Assembly: GCF_000160855.1 (NCBI RefSeq)
Contig: NZ_GG700752.1
Span: forward strand, 723,823 to 734,040
Direction: 5' to 3'
Length of the DNA: 10,218 nt
Source: Lactobacillus helveticus DSM 20075 = CGMCC 1.1877
GTDB taxonomy: Bacteria; Bacillota; Bacilli; Lactobacillales; Lactobacillaceae
Position numbers and translations under genes: made by a program. Below, piece after piece: positions 1 through 6,461 of this stretch. Numbering within the stretch: the stretch's first letter is position 1; every line of letters begins with the position of its first letter. The notes under the pieces were generated by a model that was not told the DNA's origin, did no database searches, and saw nothing but the letters and a program-made list of their open reading frames with translations.

Positions 1-1
1 T

Positions 2-187
2 ATGGCAAAAGCATCACAAATTATTCGTAATAAAAAAGTAGCAAAATTTTCAACTAGAGAATATACACGTTGTGAACGTTGTGGACGTCCGCATTCCGTT
101 TATCGCAAATTTGGCCTTTGCAGAGAATGCATGCGTGATTTAGCACATCAAGGTCAACTTCCAGGCGTAAAGAAAGCTAGTTGGTAA
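2..187 (+). CDS. rpsN: 30S ribosomal protein S14, zinc-ribbon (type Z) form
   Basis: This 61-residue protein has the length and sequence of the short, zinc-binding bacterial S14, a small-subunit protein that binds 16S rRNA in the head domain. Two CxxC pairs are visible (ERCGRP around C24/C27 and LCREC around C40/C43), spaced as in the family zinc ribbon. The C-terminal LPGVKKASW is the conserved family ending. The start is the ATG at base 2, so the ribosome-binding site lies outside the window. In most Firmicutes this gene sits in the spc operon just before rpsH, but here the next gene is a VanZ-like membrane protein. The copy may therefore be relocated or a second one; upstream sequence is not visible. 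Identification is very secure; the paralogue status is inference. Confidence 0.95.
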   Translation: MAKASQIIRNKKVAKFSTREYTRCERCGRPHSVYRKFGLCRECMRDLAHQGQLPGVKKASW

Positions 188-281
188 AAATAATCATAAA
201 ATATATAAAAAAGTTAAACATAATACGCTTTTTTTGTTAAAGTAAAAAGAAGTTATTCAAATCAAACTAAGGGAAAGAGTT

Positions 282-797
282 ATGGAGAAATTTCATTTTA
301 CGAAACGAGAAAAGCTTTTTTTATTGTTGGCATTATTAGTACTGGTATTTTTATTTATTTCTAGTTCAATGACATACCATGAACAGGAATTGCATGATGG
401 CACAGTCAGTAAATATTTTGGTTGGCTAGAAAATATTGTGGCTGGCTGGAATTTTACTTATGGCGGACGCCTTCATAATGCACAATTAGATGGGCGAGCA
501 GGACTTGCACAATTTGTTTTGCGGAAGATGGCACATTTTGGCTCATACTTTTTATTGGGCGGTTTTGGCTATTTAGGCTTGCGCCGCATTTTTAAGATTA
601 AGTGGATAGCTCCCGTTTTAACTTGGTTTGCAGCAATTGCATTTGCTGCTTTTGATGAGTATCATCAATTTTTAACAGGAGATAGAACTCCGAGCGTACA
701 TGATGTAATTTTGGATGCTTCTGGGGCTTTAACGGCTATTATTTTAGTTATGATCGTTTTATATTTAAAAAATAAGTATTGGGCCAAGAAAAAATAG
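282..797 (+). CDS. VanZ-like family membrane protein
   Basis: A 171-residue integral membrane protein of the VanZ-like family. A hydrophobic segment lies at about residues 12-28, then an extracytoplasmic-looking loop. The family core follows: LRKMAHFGSYFLLG at about 80-94, a hydrophobic stretch at about 107-122, DEYHQFLTGDR at about 125-135, and VHDVILDASGAL, which runs into the last membrane helix before a lysine-rich tail. The RKxAHF and DExxQ...R...D motifs define the family. VanZ itself gives low-level teicoplanin resistance, but stand-alone chromosomal relatives like this are mostly uncharacterised, so resistance should not be assumed. A GGGAAAG ribosome-binding site lies at about 271-277. 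The gene is separated from yebC by about 90 bases and has no clear terminator of its own. Confidence 0.85.
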   Translation: MEKFHFTKREKLFLLLALLVLVFLFISSSMTYHEQELHDGTVSKYFGWLENIVAGWNFTYGGRLHNAQLDGRAGLAQFVLRKMAHFGSYFLLGGFGYLGLRRIFKIKWIAPVLTWFAAIAFAAFDEYHQFLTGDRTPSVHDVILDASGALTAIILVMIVLYLKNKYWAKKK

Positions 798-816
798 TTT
801 TAAAGCTTTGACATCA

Positions 817-845
817 TTGAATTTTAGGGTGCTGTGAGTTAAGAT
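817..845 (+). promoter_or_regulatory. Putative sigma-A promoter of the yebC gene
   Basis: A TTGAAT -35 element (817-822) and a TAAGAT -10 element (840-845) are 17 bases apart, in the gap between the VanZ-like gene and yebC. A better -35 match (TTGACA, 808-813) lies upstream, but its spacing to any -10 is wrong. Transcription would start near 852, giving a leader of about 36 bases. Confidence 0.4.
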
Positions 846-887
846 AATATCGTTAATTAATATTAGAAAAAAGAAAGAGGGATCCTT

Positions 888-1616
888 ATGTCAGGACATT
901 CAAAATGGCACAATATTCAAGGCCGCAAGAATGCACAAGACGCAAAGAGAGGTAAAATTTTCCAAAAGTTATCTCGTGAAATTTATATGGCTGCAAAGAG
1001 TGGTGGTCCTGATCCTGATGGGAATCCTACATTACGTATGGTAATTGATAAGGCACGTTCAAACAACATGCCTAAGGACAACATCAAGCGTGCGATCAAA
1101 AAAGCCGAAGGTGGTTCAGAAGAACACTACGACGAAATTACTTATGAAGGTTACGCTCCAGGTGGTGTTGCTGTCTTTGTAGAAGCATTGACTGACAACA
1201 AGAACCGTACTGCTTCAGATGTTCGTGTTGCTTTCACTCGTAATGGTGGTTCACTTGGTGCTACTGGTTCTGTTGCTTACATGTTTGATCGTAAAGGCTA
1301 CATCGTAATTGATCGTTCAACTACTGATGCAGATGAAGATCAAGTATTGCTTGATGTAATGGATGCTGGTGGTGACGATCTTCAAACCAGTGATGATGCA
1401 TTTGAAATCTACACTGATCCAAAGCAATTTGCAGACGTTCGTGATGCACTTATTAAGGACGGTTACAAGCTCGCAGATGCTGAATTAACTATGATTCCAC
1501 AAAACACCACCCCAGTTCCAGCAGATAAGAAGGAACAATTTGAACATTTAGTTGATGCTCTTGAAGACAGTGACGATGTTCAAAATGTTTACACTGCAGC
1601 AGCTGATGAAGACTAA
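888..1616 (+). CDS. YebC/PmpR family protein (translation factor or transcriptional regulator)
   Basis: A full-length 242-residue YebC/PmpR/TACO1-family protein. The N-terminus has the diagnostic [11 protein letters not shown] and [12 protein letters not shown]. It is followed by the acidic [21 protein letters not shown] region and [19 protein letters not shown], which mark the three-domain fold. Older work treats the family as DNA-binding regulators (PmpR, EdpR). More recent work on YebC and mitochondrial TACO1 supports a role at the ribosome, helping translation of proline-rich stretches. The sequence does not decide between these. The ATG at 888 is preceded by AGAAAGAGG (872-880). Codon choice is strongly biased, as in highly expressed lactobacillary genes, unlike the comG genes downstream. 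It has a probable promoter and ends at a strong terminator, so it appears to be a single-gene unit. Confidence 0.93.
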   Translation: MSGHSKWHNIQGRKNAQDAKRGKIFQKLSREIYMAAKSGGPDPDGNPTLRMVIDKARSNNMPKDNIKRAIKKAEGGSEEHYDEITYEGYAPGGVAVFVEALTDNKNRTASDVRVAFTRNGGSLGATGSVAYMFDRKGYIVIDRSTTDADEDQVLLDVMDAGGDDLQTSDDAFEIYTDPKQFADVRDALIKDGYKLADAELTMIPQNTTPVPADKKEQFEHLVDALEDSDDVQNVYTAAADED

Positions 1617-1630
1617 TTATTAAATAGAGA

Positions 1631-1666
1631 AAATGACTCAACCAATTTGGTTGGGTTATTTTTTTG
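1631..1666 (+). terminator. Intrinsic terminator after yebC
   Basis: A hairpin pairs ACTCAACCA (1636-1644) with TGGTTGGGT (1648-1656) through an ATT loop, with one G-T wobble. The stem is extended outwards by A-T pairs and is followed by a run of T at 1659-1665. It separates yebC from the comG operon, so comG needs its own promoter. Confidence 0.9.
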
Positions 1667-1718
1667 TCCTTTTTTCTAAAAAAATAAATTTTTTTAAATT
1701 TCTCAGAAAAAAATCGTC

Positions 1719-1733
1719 TTTTTTTGCGTATTA
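1719..1733 (+). promoter_or_regulatory. Candidate competence sigma-factor (com-box-like) promoter of comG
   Basis: Seven T (1719-1725) run into GCGTATTA, about 31 bases before the comGA start. Streptococcal and lactococcal late competence genes carry a T-rich tract followed by a box close to TACGAATA, read by the alternative sigma factor ComX/SigX. TGCGTATT matches that box at five of eight positions. No good sigma-A -35/-10 pair was seen between the yebC terminator and comGA. The assignment rests on position and resemblance and is not an established consensus for this genus. Confidence 0.45.
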
Positions 1734-1763
1734 AATAGTGTGAGGCAAAAAAGGAGGATTTTT

Positions 1764-2738
1764 ATGAAAACGAAGGAATTTATCAATGAATTACTCACTT
1801 CCGCAATTTCGTGTAAGGCGAGCGATATTTTCTTTTTTCCGAAAAAGGAGAATATGATCGTGCAGTTTCGGACTAATCAAGGGGTAATTACTCAAACCGA
1901 CTTTTCTTTAGATGAGGGACAAGAAATTATTAATTTCTTTAAATATAGTGCCCAAATGGACATTGCAGAACATCGTAGACCTCAGGTAGGGGCAATGACA
2001 TATGGCATTGATCAAGCGGAATATTATTTACGTCTTTCTAGTTTAGGTGATTTTTCCGATCAAGAATCATTGGTCATTAGAATAATTTATGAAATTAAGC
2101 AAAGTAAGTATTTCTTTCCTGAACAAGTAGAATCGTTAGAAAAATTAGCTTTGCATCGAGGGCTGATTGTGACTAGTGGACCAACGGGTTCAGGTAAGAC
2201 GACTACGATGTATGAAATTGCAAAGAAATTGAGCCCTAATAAAGTAGTAATGACCATTGAAGATCCAGTTGAAGTTCATGAACCTAAATTTTTGCAATCA
2301 CAAGTCAATAATAAAGCCGGGATTGATTATCAAAGTTTGCTAAAAGCAGCTTTACGGCATCGCCCAGATATTTTGATTATTGGAGAAATTCGTGATCAAG
2401 GTACAGCAAGGTTGGCAATTGATGCTGCTTTAAGTGGACACTTAGTTTTTGCGACGGCCCATGCTAAAAGTACTTTGCAAACTATTTCACGTTTGGAGAG
2501 TTTAGGTATCAAAAATGATGAATTATCTAATTGTTTAACCGCGGTGTCTTATCAAAGGCTATTGCCTAGTTCGATAGGGATACAATGTCTAATGGATATT
2601 GCTGAGGGCGAACTTTTAAATCAAGAATTACAGCAAAGCGTGCGAAGTGACTTCGTTAATTGGCAAGAAAATATGCAACTGTTGCGGGAAGGAGGAAAAA
2701 TTGATGCTGAAGTATATGAGCAATTCAAAGAAGGATAG
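1764..2738 (+). CDS. comGA: Competence pilus assembly ATPase ComGA
   Basis: A 324-residue GspE/PilB-type secretion ATPase that powers assembly of the transformation pilus at the cytoplasmic face of the membrane. Visible motifs are Walker A GPTGSGKT (139-146), the Asp box around TIEDPVE, Walker B ILIIGEIRD (203-211) and the His box FATAHAKST. The length is near that of B. subtilis ComGA (about 356), and it lacks the zinc tetracysteine module of GspE, as is normal for ComGA. The ATG at 1764 is chosen because AAGGAGG (1751-1757) stands seven bases before it. An in-frame GTG at 1740 would place that site inside the coding region. It is the first gene of the comG operon and overlaps comGB by 35 bases. 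No inactivating change is seen. Confidence 0.95.
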   Translation: MKTKEFINELLTSAISCKASDIFFFPKKENMIVQFRTNQGVITQTDFSLDEGQEIINFFKYSAQMDIAEHRRPQVGAMTYGIDQAEYYLRLSSLGDFSDQESLVIRIIYEIKQSKYFFPEQVESLEKLALHRGLIVTSGPTGSGKTTTMYEIAKKLSPNKVVMTIEDPVEVHEPKFLQSQVNNKAGIDYQSLLKAALRHRPDILIIGEIRDQGTARLAIDAALSGHLVFATAHAKSTLQTISRLESLGIKNDELSNCLTAVSYQRLLPSSIGIQCLMDIAEGELLNQELQQSVRSDFVNWQENMQLLREGGKIDAEVYEQFKEG

Positions 2739-3708
2739 GTTGAATAGTGAAGAACAGCTTGTTTTTTTAGATTATTTAAAACATAGCTTGGAAAATGGTT
2801 TTTCATTAATTAATTCAATAGAGCTGATGCCTGTTTTATGGCCGAAGAAAAAAGAATTAATGCAAAAGCTGGTTAAACGAATGAAGGAAGGCAATAGCTT
2901 TAGCGTCGAATTAATCCAGTTAGGATTTTCGAAAACAACGGTAACACAGGTTAACCTAGCATTGCAGCAAGGAAATTTAATAGAATGTTTGAATCAATTA
3001 GCTATTCTCAGTCGACTTAAACAAGAGCAAGTCAAAAAATTGCGTGCTGAGTTGTCTTATCCATTCGTTTTAGCAATCATGATGGTAATTTTGCTTGTTT
3101 TTATGCAATCGTTTATATCCACTCAGTTTAATGATAGAAGCGAATATTCAGGTGATTTGATCATGTTGGGGCTAATTGGAGCTGTACTTGCTGGAATTTA
3201 TTTTTTAGCTAGGATAATTGTTTTGCTTAACAAACAAGATTACGATTCAATGCAAAAACTAACCAAGTATCCCATTATTGGCCCGGTAATTTCGCTATAT
3301 GTTAATTATTTATTGGTGTATGACATTGGGATGCTGCTTGCCAGTGGCTTTTCACTGCAAAAAATGTGTGAATATGCGTCAAAGCAGGAAAAAGGCTCGT
3401 TGCAGCAAGCTTTAGGGCAAAAAATAGGTCATGAACTAGCTGAAGGTAGAAATTTAGAGAAAATCATAGAACAAGAAATATTTTTACCAAATAGCTTGTT
3501 AATCTTGCTCAAGACGGGATCAGAAAGAAAAAATCTAAGTCAGAGTTGCCTAATGCTTGGGCGCAGTTTATTTATCGATTTAACTCAAAAAATAGAGAAA
3601 TTAGTTGTTAATGTACAACCATTTTGTTTTATCTTGATTGGCTTATGTGTAATTGGCATGTATTTGAAGTTATTAATGCCAATGTATTCAATGATGCAAG
3701 GACTTTAA
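2704..3708 (+). CDS. comGB: Competence pilus inner-membrane platform protein ComGB
   Basis: A 334-residue type II secretion/type IV pilus F-domain protein, the membrane platform on which ComGA drives pilin polymerisation. It has the usual tandem arrangement of cytoplasmic helical repeats and membrane segments. Hydrophobic segments are YPFVLAIMMVILLVFMQSF at about residues 119-137, LIMLGLIGAVLAGIYFLA at about 151-168, and a C-terminal segment ending in LKLLMPMYSMMQGL, where the LPMY is conserved in the family. The start is the ATG at 2704, nine bases after GGGAAGGAGG (2685-2694); a TTG three bases earlier is possible. The first 35 bases overlap the end of comGA, which suggests translational coupling. 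The stop codon overlaps the ribosome-binding site of comGC. Confidence 0.92.
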   Translation: MLKYMSNSKKDRLNSEEQLVFLDYLKHSLENGFSLINSIELMPVLWPKKKELMQKLVKRMKEGNSFSVELIQLGFSKTTVTQVNLALQQGNLIECLNQLAILSRLKQEQVKKLRAELSYPFVLAIMMVILLVFMQSFISTQFNDRSEYSGDLIMLGLIGAVLAGIYFLARIIVLLNKQDYDSMQKLTKYPIIGPVISLYVNYLLVYDIGMLLASGFSLQKMCEYASKQEKGSLQQALGQKIGHELAEGRNLEKIIEQEIFLPNSLLILLKTGSERKNLSQSCLMLGRSLFIDLTQKIEKLVVNVQPFCFILIGLCVIGMYLKLLMPMYSMMQGL

Positions 3709-3719
3709 GGAGAAAAAAG

Positions 3720-4070
3720 ATGAAAAAGAAAATGAAGAGATATTTGTTAAACATTTTAGCTAAAAACCGTCGTCAAGAAGGTTTTACTTTAATCGAAATG
3801 GTGGTTGTGATTGCCATTATTGTGATTTTGATGGTATTAATTGTACCTAATATGTTGAATCAAAAGGAAAAAGCGGAGAATAAGACTTCAGATGCATTTA
3901 AGACTACTTTGCAAACGCAGGTAGAAATGTATAAAGATGATGATCATGGTACACCAACTAAATTTGATGAACTATTAAAGGGTGATTATTTAACTCAAGA
4001 TCAAGTAAATAAAGCTAATAAGAGTTTTAAATTAGAAAATGGAAAAGTTACTGAAATTAATAAGAAATAA
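3720..4070 (+). CDS. comGC: Major competence pseudopilin ComGC
   Basis: A 116-residue type IV pilin-like protein, the main subunit of the transformation pilus. A basic leader of 21 residues ends in RRQEG and is followed by FTLIEMVVVIAIIVILM. This gives a prepilin-peptidase site after G21 and the conserved glutamate at +5 (E26), then a long hydrophobic helix that packs in the pilus core. The C-terminal globular part is short, lysine-rich and hydrophilic, as in other ComGC proteins. Processing and methylation by ComC would be expected; comC is not in the window. The ATG at 3720 follows TAAGGAG (3705-3711), which overlaps the comGB stop. Upstream in-frame codons have no such site. The 3' end overlaps comGD by 32 bases. 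Confidence 0.95.
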   Translation: MKKKMKRYLLNILAKNRRQEGFTLIEMVVVIAIIVILMVLIVPNMLNQKEKAENKTSDAFKTTLQTQVEMYKDDDHGTPTKFDELLKGDYLTQDQVNKANKSFKLENGKVTEINKK

Positions 4071-4470
4071 ATATAGGGCTTTTACTTTAATTGAGACAAT
4101 GATTACTTTGGCGATTTGTTGCGGGATGATGTTAATTGGCAGTTTGCAGCTTAAGAAATATCAAAATCGCTTGGTCTTCGATAATACAGTAAAAGAAGTG
4201 ACTGCTGCCCTCGATCAAGCCTCACGAATTAGTACGATTGAAGGACATGCCGTAACCGTCATCTTTTCTGAGAATCAGCACTATATCAAATTGGTCGGTG
4301 GAGGTCATGAAAAGCACGTTAATATAAATGAAAATATCGATATTAAAGGCTTAACAAACTTTGTTTTTTCTAAAACAGGCCGTTCCGCTCCTAGAACAGT
4401 AACTATCAGTGGTTATGGAATGAAAAAGGCTATCAAGTATCAAATGTTATGGGGACGAATGGCAAAATGA
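4039..4470 (+). CDS. comGD: Minor competence pseudopilin ComGD
   Basis: A 143-residue minor pilin-like protein of the transformation pilus. The 14-residue basic leader ends in NKYRA and is followed by FTLIETMITLAI, with glutamate at +5 of the mature chain (E19) and a hydrophobic helix. The residue before the cleavage point is alanine rather than the usual glycine. ISGYGMKKAIKYQ near the end resembles the C-terminal strand region of ComGD/GspH-like pilins. The start at 4039 lies 32 bases inside comGC and has no strong ribosome-binding site, so translation probably depends on coupling. The next in-frame ATG (4099) would remove the prepilin signal. The family assignment comes from motif plus operon position. 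Confidence 0.88.
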   Translation: MEKLLKLIRNKYRAFTLIETMITLAICCGMMLIGSLQLKKYQNRLVFDNTVKEVTAALDQASRISTIEGHAVTVIFSENQHYIKLVGGGHEKHVNINENIDIKGLTNFVFSKTGRSAPRTVTISGYGMKKAIKYQMLWGRMAK

Positions 4471-4736
4471 AAAAGGTAAAAGGATTCTTAATATTTGAAA
4501 GTGCCATTGCTATTATTATTTCAGTTGTTGCTGTGAGTTGTCTTTATTTAACCGTTGCTGAAGGCCAAAAAAATGGTCAGGAAATAGAATTAAAAACGGA
4601 CCGAATCTATGCCTATCATGTATTGAAGACCAGTGACTTGGATCAGATAACAGTGCATGATCACGTTTATGAAAGGGTGGGGCAACATTATCTTAATGAC
4701 AAGACTACTAACCAAAAATTCAAGGTTAAAGACTAA
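4467..4736 (+). CDS. comGE: Minor competence pseudopilin, ComGE position
   Basis: An 89-residue pilin-like protein. A six-residue leader MKKVKG is followed by FLIFESAIAIIISVVAVSCLY, giving a cleavage site after G6, glutamate at +5 (E11) and a membrane helix. The remaining roughly 55 residues are hydrophilic and not recognisable by themselves. The start at 4467 overlaps the comGD stop as ATGA, with a GGGGACGA ribosome-binding site at 4451-4458. An upstream ATG at 4449 lies just ahead of that site and is unlikely. ComGE proteins are very poorly conserved, so the name rests mainly on the prepilin motif and its place between comGD and comGF. In B. subtilis the minor pilins are thought to form the tip or priming complex. 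Confidence 0.78.
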   Translation: MKKVKGFLIFESAIAIIISVVAVSCLYLTVAEGQKNGQEIELKTDRIYAYHVLKTSDLDQITVHDHVYERVGQHYLNDKTTNQKFKVKD

Positions 4737-5244
4737 GGGATTTATGTTAACAGAAGTCATCTTTTCTCTTTTTATCACTATTTTAGTACTTTCTATTTTG
4801 CAAAACTTGTTGCTAAGTATTAAAAAGGCCAGCATGAATGAAAACCAACATGTGAATGATGTTGCTTATGCATATGTTCAATTGAATAATTTTATGCATG
4901 CAGAAAATACAAAAAATGTCTATCCAATCACAAAAGATGCTAAAAGTAATAGAACAGCTTTTGTTCGAGTTGATAAAAATTGTGAAGAAGAAATGTATAC
5001 GATTGAATATTATTTAAAAAATCATGTTTTAAAAGTATCAAAAGCAGGAGCTGATCGTGGTGGATATATGCCGCTTATTTTTAATATTAAATCGGCTCAT
5101 TTTGCAACGAAAAAAGACCAAATTATTATTCATGTGGTAGAAAAAGATAAGAAAAAATCAGATTTAGTCTTTAAGCTTGATGAAGAACCTAGACCAGAAA
5201 GAGAGAAAAAGATTGTTAAAAATAAAGGGAAGCGCGCTGCTTAG
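4696..5244 (+). CDS. comGF: Minor competence pseudopilin ComGF
   Basis: A 182-residue minor pilin-like protein of the ComGF family. The leader ends in RLKTKG and is followed by FMLTEVIFSLFITILVLSIL, with cleavage after G15 and glutamate at +5 (E20). The body has alternating strands (YTIEYYLKNHVLKVSK, IIIHVVEKDKKKSDLVFKL) typical of ComGF, then a very basic tail (REKKIVKNKGKRAA). It starts 41 bases inside comGE at the ATG at 4696. A GGGTGGGG stretch at 4675-4682 is the only, poorly spaced, ribosome-binding site. A later ATG at 4744 would remove the leader. The 3' end overlaps the small ComGG-like frame. Confidence 0.85.
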   Translation: MTRLLTKNSRLKTKGFMLTEVIFSLFITILVLSILQNLLLSIKKASMNENQHVNDVAYAYVQLNNFMHAENTKNVYPITKDAKSNRTAFVRVDKNCEEEMYTIEYYLKNHVLKVSKAGADRGGYMPLIFNIKSAHFATKKDQIIIHVVEKDKKKSDLVFKLDEEPRPEREKKIVKNKGKRAA

Positions 5245-5356
5245 CAGTATTTTAGTTTTAATTACGACTCTGCTTTTTATCAAAATATATCAAGAAGTGT
5301 ATTGCGCAAGCATGGAAAATAATCTAATGATCATCAAATATCTATCTGGCAAATAA
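5180..5356 (+). CDS. Short ComGG-like prepilin-type protein (58 codons)
   Basis: A 58-codon frame reads on from within the end of comGF in another frame. Its centre is KIKGSALLSSILVLITTLLF: a basic patch, glycine 17, and a hydrophobic helix placed as in a prepilin. There is no glutamate at +5 (serine instead), a known trait of many ComGG proteins. About 25 residues follow the helix, ending MIIKYLSGK. B. subtilis ComGG is about 124 residues, so this is either a minimal form or a truncated one. The ATG at 5180 has no good ribosome-binding site. A TTG at 5213, preceded by AAAGAGAG, would give 47 residues with a shorter leader. Position as the last comG gene before the methyltransferase supports ComGG, but sequence identity to the family cannot be judged by eye. 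Confidence 0.6.
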   Translation: MKNLDQKERKRLLKIKGSALLSSILVLITTLLFIKIYQEVYCASMENNLMIIKYLSGK

Positions 5357-5362
5357 CTTTTC

Positions 5363-5391
5363 TTGCACCTCTACTTTCCTTTCTTTAAAAT
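5363..5391 (+). promoter_or_regulatory. Putative sigma-A promoter of the ytxK-type methyltransferase gene
   Basis: TTGCAC (5363-5368) and TAAAAT (5386-5391) are exactly 17 bases apart, immediately after the ComGG-like stop. Transcription would begin near 5398, just before the GGAGGG at 5404-5409. This supports the 5414 start and lets the methyltransferase and ackA be expressed outside competence. Confidence 0.65.
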
Positions 5392-5413
5392 AATGGAGGT
5401 ATGGAGGGACGTT

Positions 5414-6415
5414 ATGGAAAAATTTAAGAAACTTTTTAATCAATTTTTAGATTGCGTACAAACTTTGCAAAAAGCCTTAAATGTTTCATTTACAGAAGCT
5501 TTAGTTGAAACATTCGATAATTTAGAGCAGGGTAAAATTAAAGTCGAAAACGGTGCACCAGATGAACAAACTGTTGCTGAACTGAGCAAAAAATATCAAG
5601 CACTTGATTATGATGAAATTAGTCAAAAAGATAAGGCACAAGTTTTTACATTTTTAACTTTAAAAGCAATCAATGATGATGGCTTTGATGTTAATAAGAT
5701 GCCAACTCCACCAGCAATTTCAACTGTTATTGCAATGTTGATGCACAAGTTGGTGAAGAATGAAAAGATTGAAATAGTTGATCCGACAATCGGTACAGGA
5801 ATCTTATTGTTTTCAATCATTTCACAGTTGAAAGCCTTAAACCATTCTAAAGATAATTATCAATTAGTCGGAATTGATAACGATGAAGAAATGCTTAATT
5901 TAGCGGATGTAGCGGCACACTTGAATGACTTTGACATCGAACTTTATTGTCAAGATGCATTGATACCTTGGATGTGTTCAAATCCAGATGTCGTAATAAG
6001 TGATTTGCCAATTGGCTATTACCCAGTTGATGAAAATGCTAAGAACTTTGAAAATCGCGCAGAAAAAGGACATTCATTTGCACACCTACTATTAATTGAA
6101 CAAATAATTAAGAATTTAAAGCCAGCTGGTTATGCATTTTTAGTTGTTCCTAAATCAATTTTGTCAGGCAAGATTGGTGCTGACTTTATGCCATGGTTGA
6201 CCAAAAAGGTATATTTAAAAGCAATCGTTGAATTGCCTGATGATATGTTTAAAAATAAGTTTAATCAAAAGTCGATTCTGGTTTTCCAAAATCATGGAGA
6301 AGATGCTAAAGCTAGTGAAGTTTTGTTAACTAAACTGGATTCTTTGAAAAAAGAAGAGGCTTTGATTCGTTTTAATGTTAAGTTAAACGAGTGGTATACT
6401 AAAATCACTCATTAA
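5414..6415 (+). CDS. Class I SAM-dependent methyltransferase, YtxK family
   Basis: A 333-residue protein of the N6-adenine-methyltransferase-like COG0827/YtxK family. After a helical N-terminal domain of about 110 residues come the SAM-binding motif VDPTIGTG (122-129), the acidic LVGIDNDEEM strand end, and a motif-IV equivalent SDLPIGYYP (196-204). Genuine adenine methylases have (D/N)PP(Y/F) there. The altered motif leaves both substrate and catalysis uncertain, and no restriction partner is nearby. The ATG at 5414 follows GGAGGG (5404-5409); an ATG at 5393 would lie upstream of the expected transcription start. Position between comG and ackA is conserved in many Firmicutes (B. subtilis ytxK-ackA). 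No role in competence has been shown by this sequence. Confidence 0.88.
   Translation: MEKFKKLFNQFLDCVQTLQKALNVSFTEALVETFDNLEQGKIKVENGAPDEQTVAELSKKYQALDYDEISQKDKAQVFTFLTLKAINDDGFDVNKMPTPPAISTVIAMLMHKLVKNEKIEIVDPTIGTGILLFSIISQLKALNHSKDNYQLVGIDNDEEMLNLADVAAHLNDFDIELYCQDALIPWMCSNPDVVISDLPIGYYPVDENAKNFENRAEKGHSFAHLLLIEQIIKNLKPAGYAFLVVPKSILSGKIGADFMPWLTKKVYLKAIVELPDDMFKNKFNQKSILVFQNHGEDAKASEVLLTKLDSLKKEEALIRFNVKLNEWYTKITH
6392..6400 (+). promoter_or_regulatory. Extended -10 promoter element for ackA, inside the end of the methyltransferase gene
   Basis: TGGTATACT fits the extended -10 pattern TGnTATAAT with one mismatch. No good -35 is seen (TTTAAT at 6371-6376 is the nearest, spacing 18), which is tolerable for extended -10 promoters. 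Transcription would begin near 6407 with a leader of about 55 bases to ackA. The element could also be chance coding sequence. Confidence 0.45.
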
Positions 6416-6461
6416 TTCGTGAAGCACTTAACTTTTGTTGAAAGAAGAGGAAATTATTTTT

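Noticed and set aside
207..235. Hairpin AAAAAAG...CTTTTTT after rpsN as a terminator
   Set aside because: The stem is almost entirely A-T with a 14-base loop and is too weak to support.
1740..1763. Upstream GTG start giving ComGA eight extra residues
   Set aside because: The strong AAGGAGG at 1751-1757 would lie inside the coding region, and it is ideally placed for the ATG at 1764.
2647..2703. Longer ComGB starting at 2647
   Set aside because: The extension (rich in cysteine and lysine) is comGA sequence in another frame; the ribosome-binding site at 2685-2694 points to 2704.
2621..2806. Minus-strand reading frames (2621-2806, 4590-4835, 5623-5820, 6428-6610, 8442-8624)
   Set aside because: All lie opposite well-supported genes or pseudogenes, have no ribosome-binding site or recognisable motif, and look like shadow frames of AT-rich DNA.
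3624..3719. Longer ComGC starting at 3624
   Set aside because: It overlaps comGB, would give an overlong leader, and the ribosome-binding site at 3705-3711 fits the ATG at 3720.
5363..5413. Earlier starts for the methyltransferase (TTG 5363 or ATG 5393)
   Set aside because: They coincide with the promoter elements, and the GGAGGG at 5404-5409 serves the ATG at 5414.
6382..6394. Catabolite response element (cre) upstream of ackA
   Set aside because: GTTAAACGAGTGG shares only the central part with the cre consensus and has too many mismatches in the outer arms.
6435..6461. TTG start extending AckA
   Set aside because: Acetate kinases begin with a short stretch before the NSGSSS motif, and the ribosome-binding site favours 6462.
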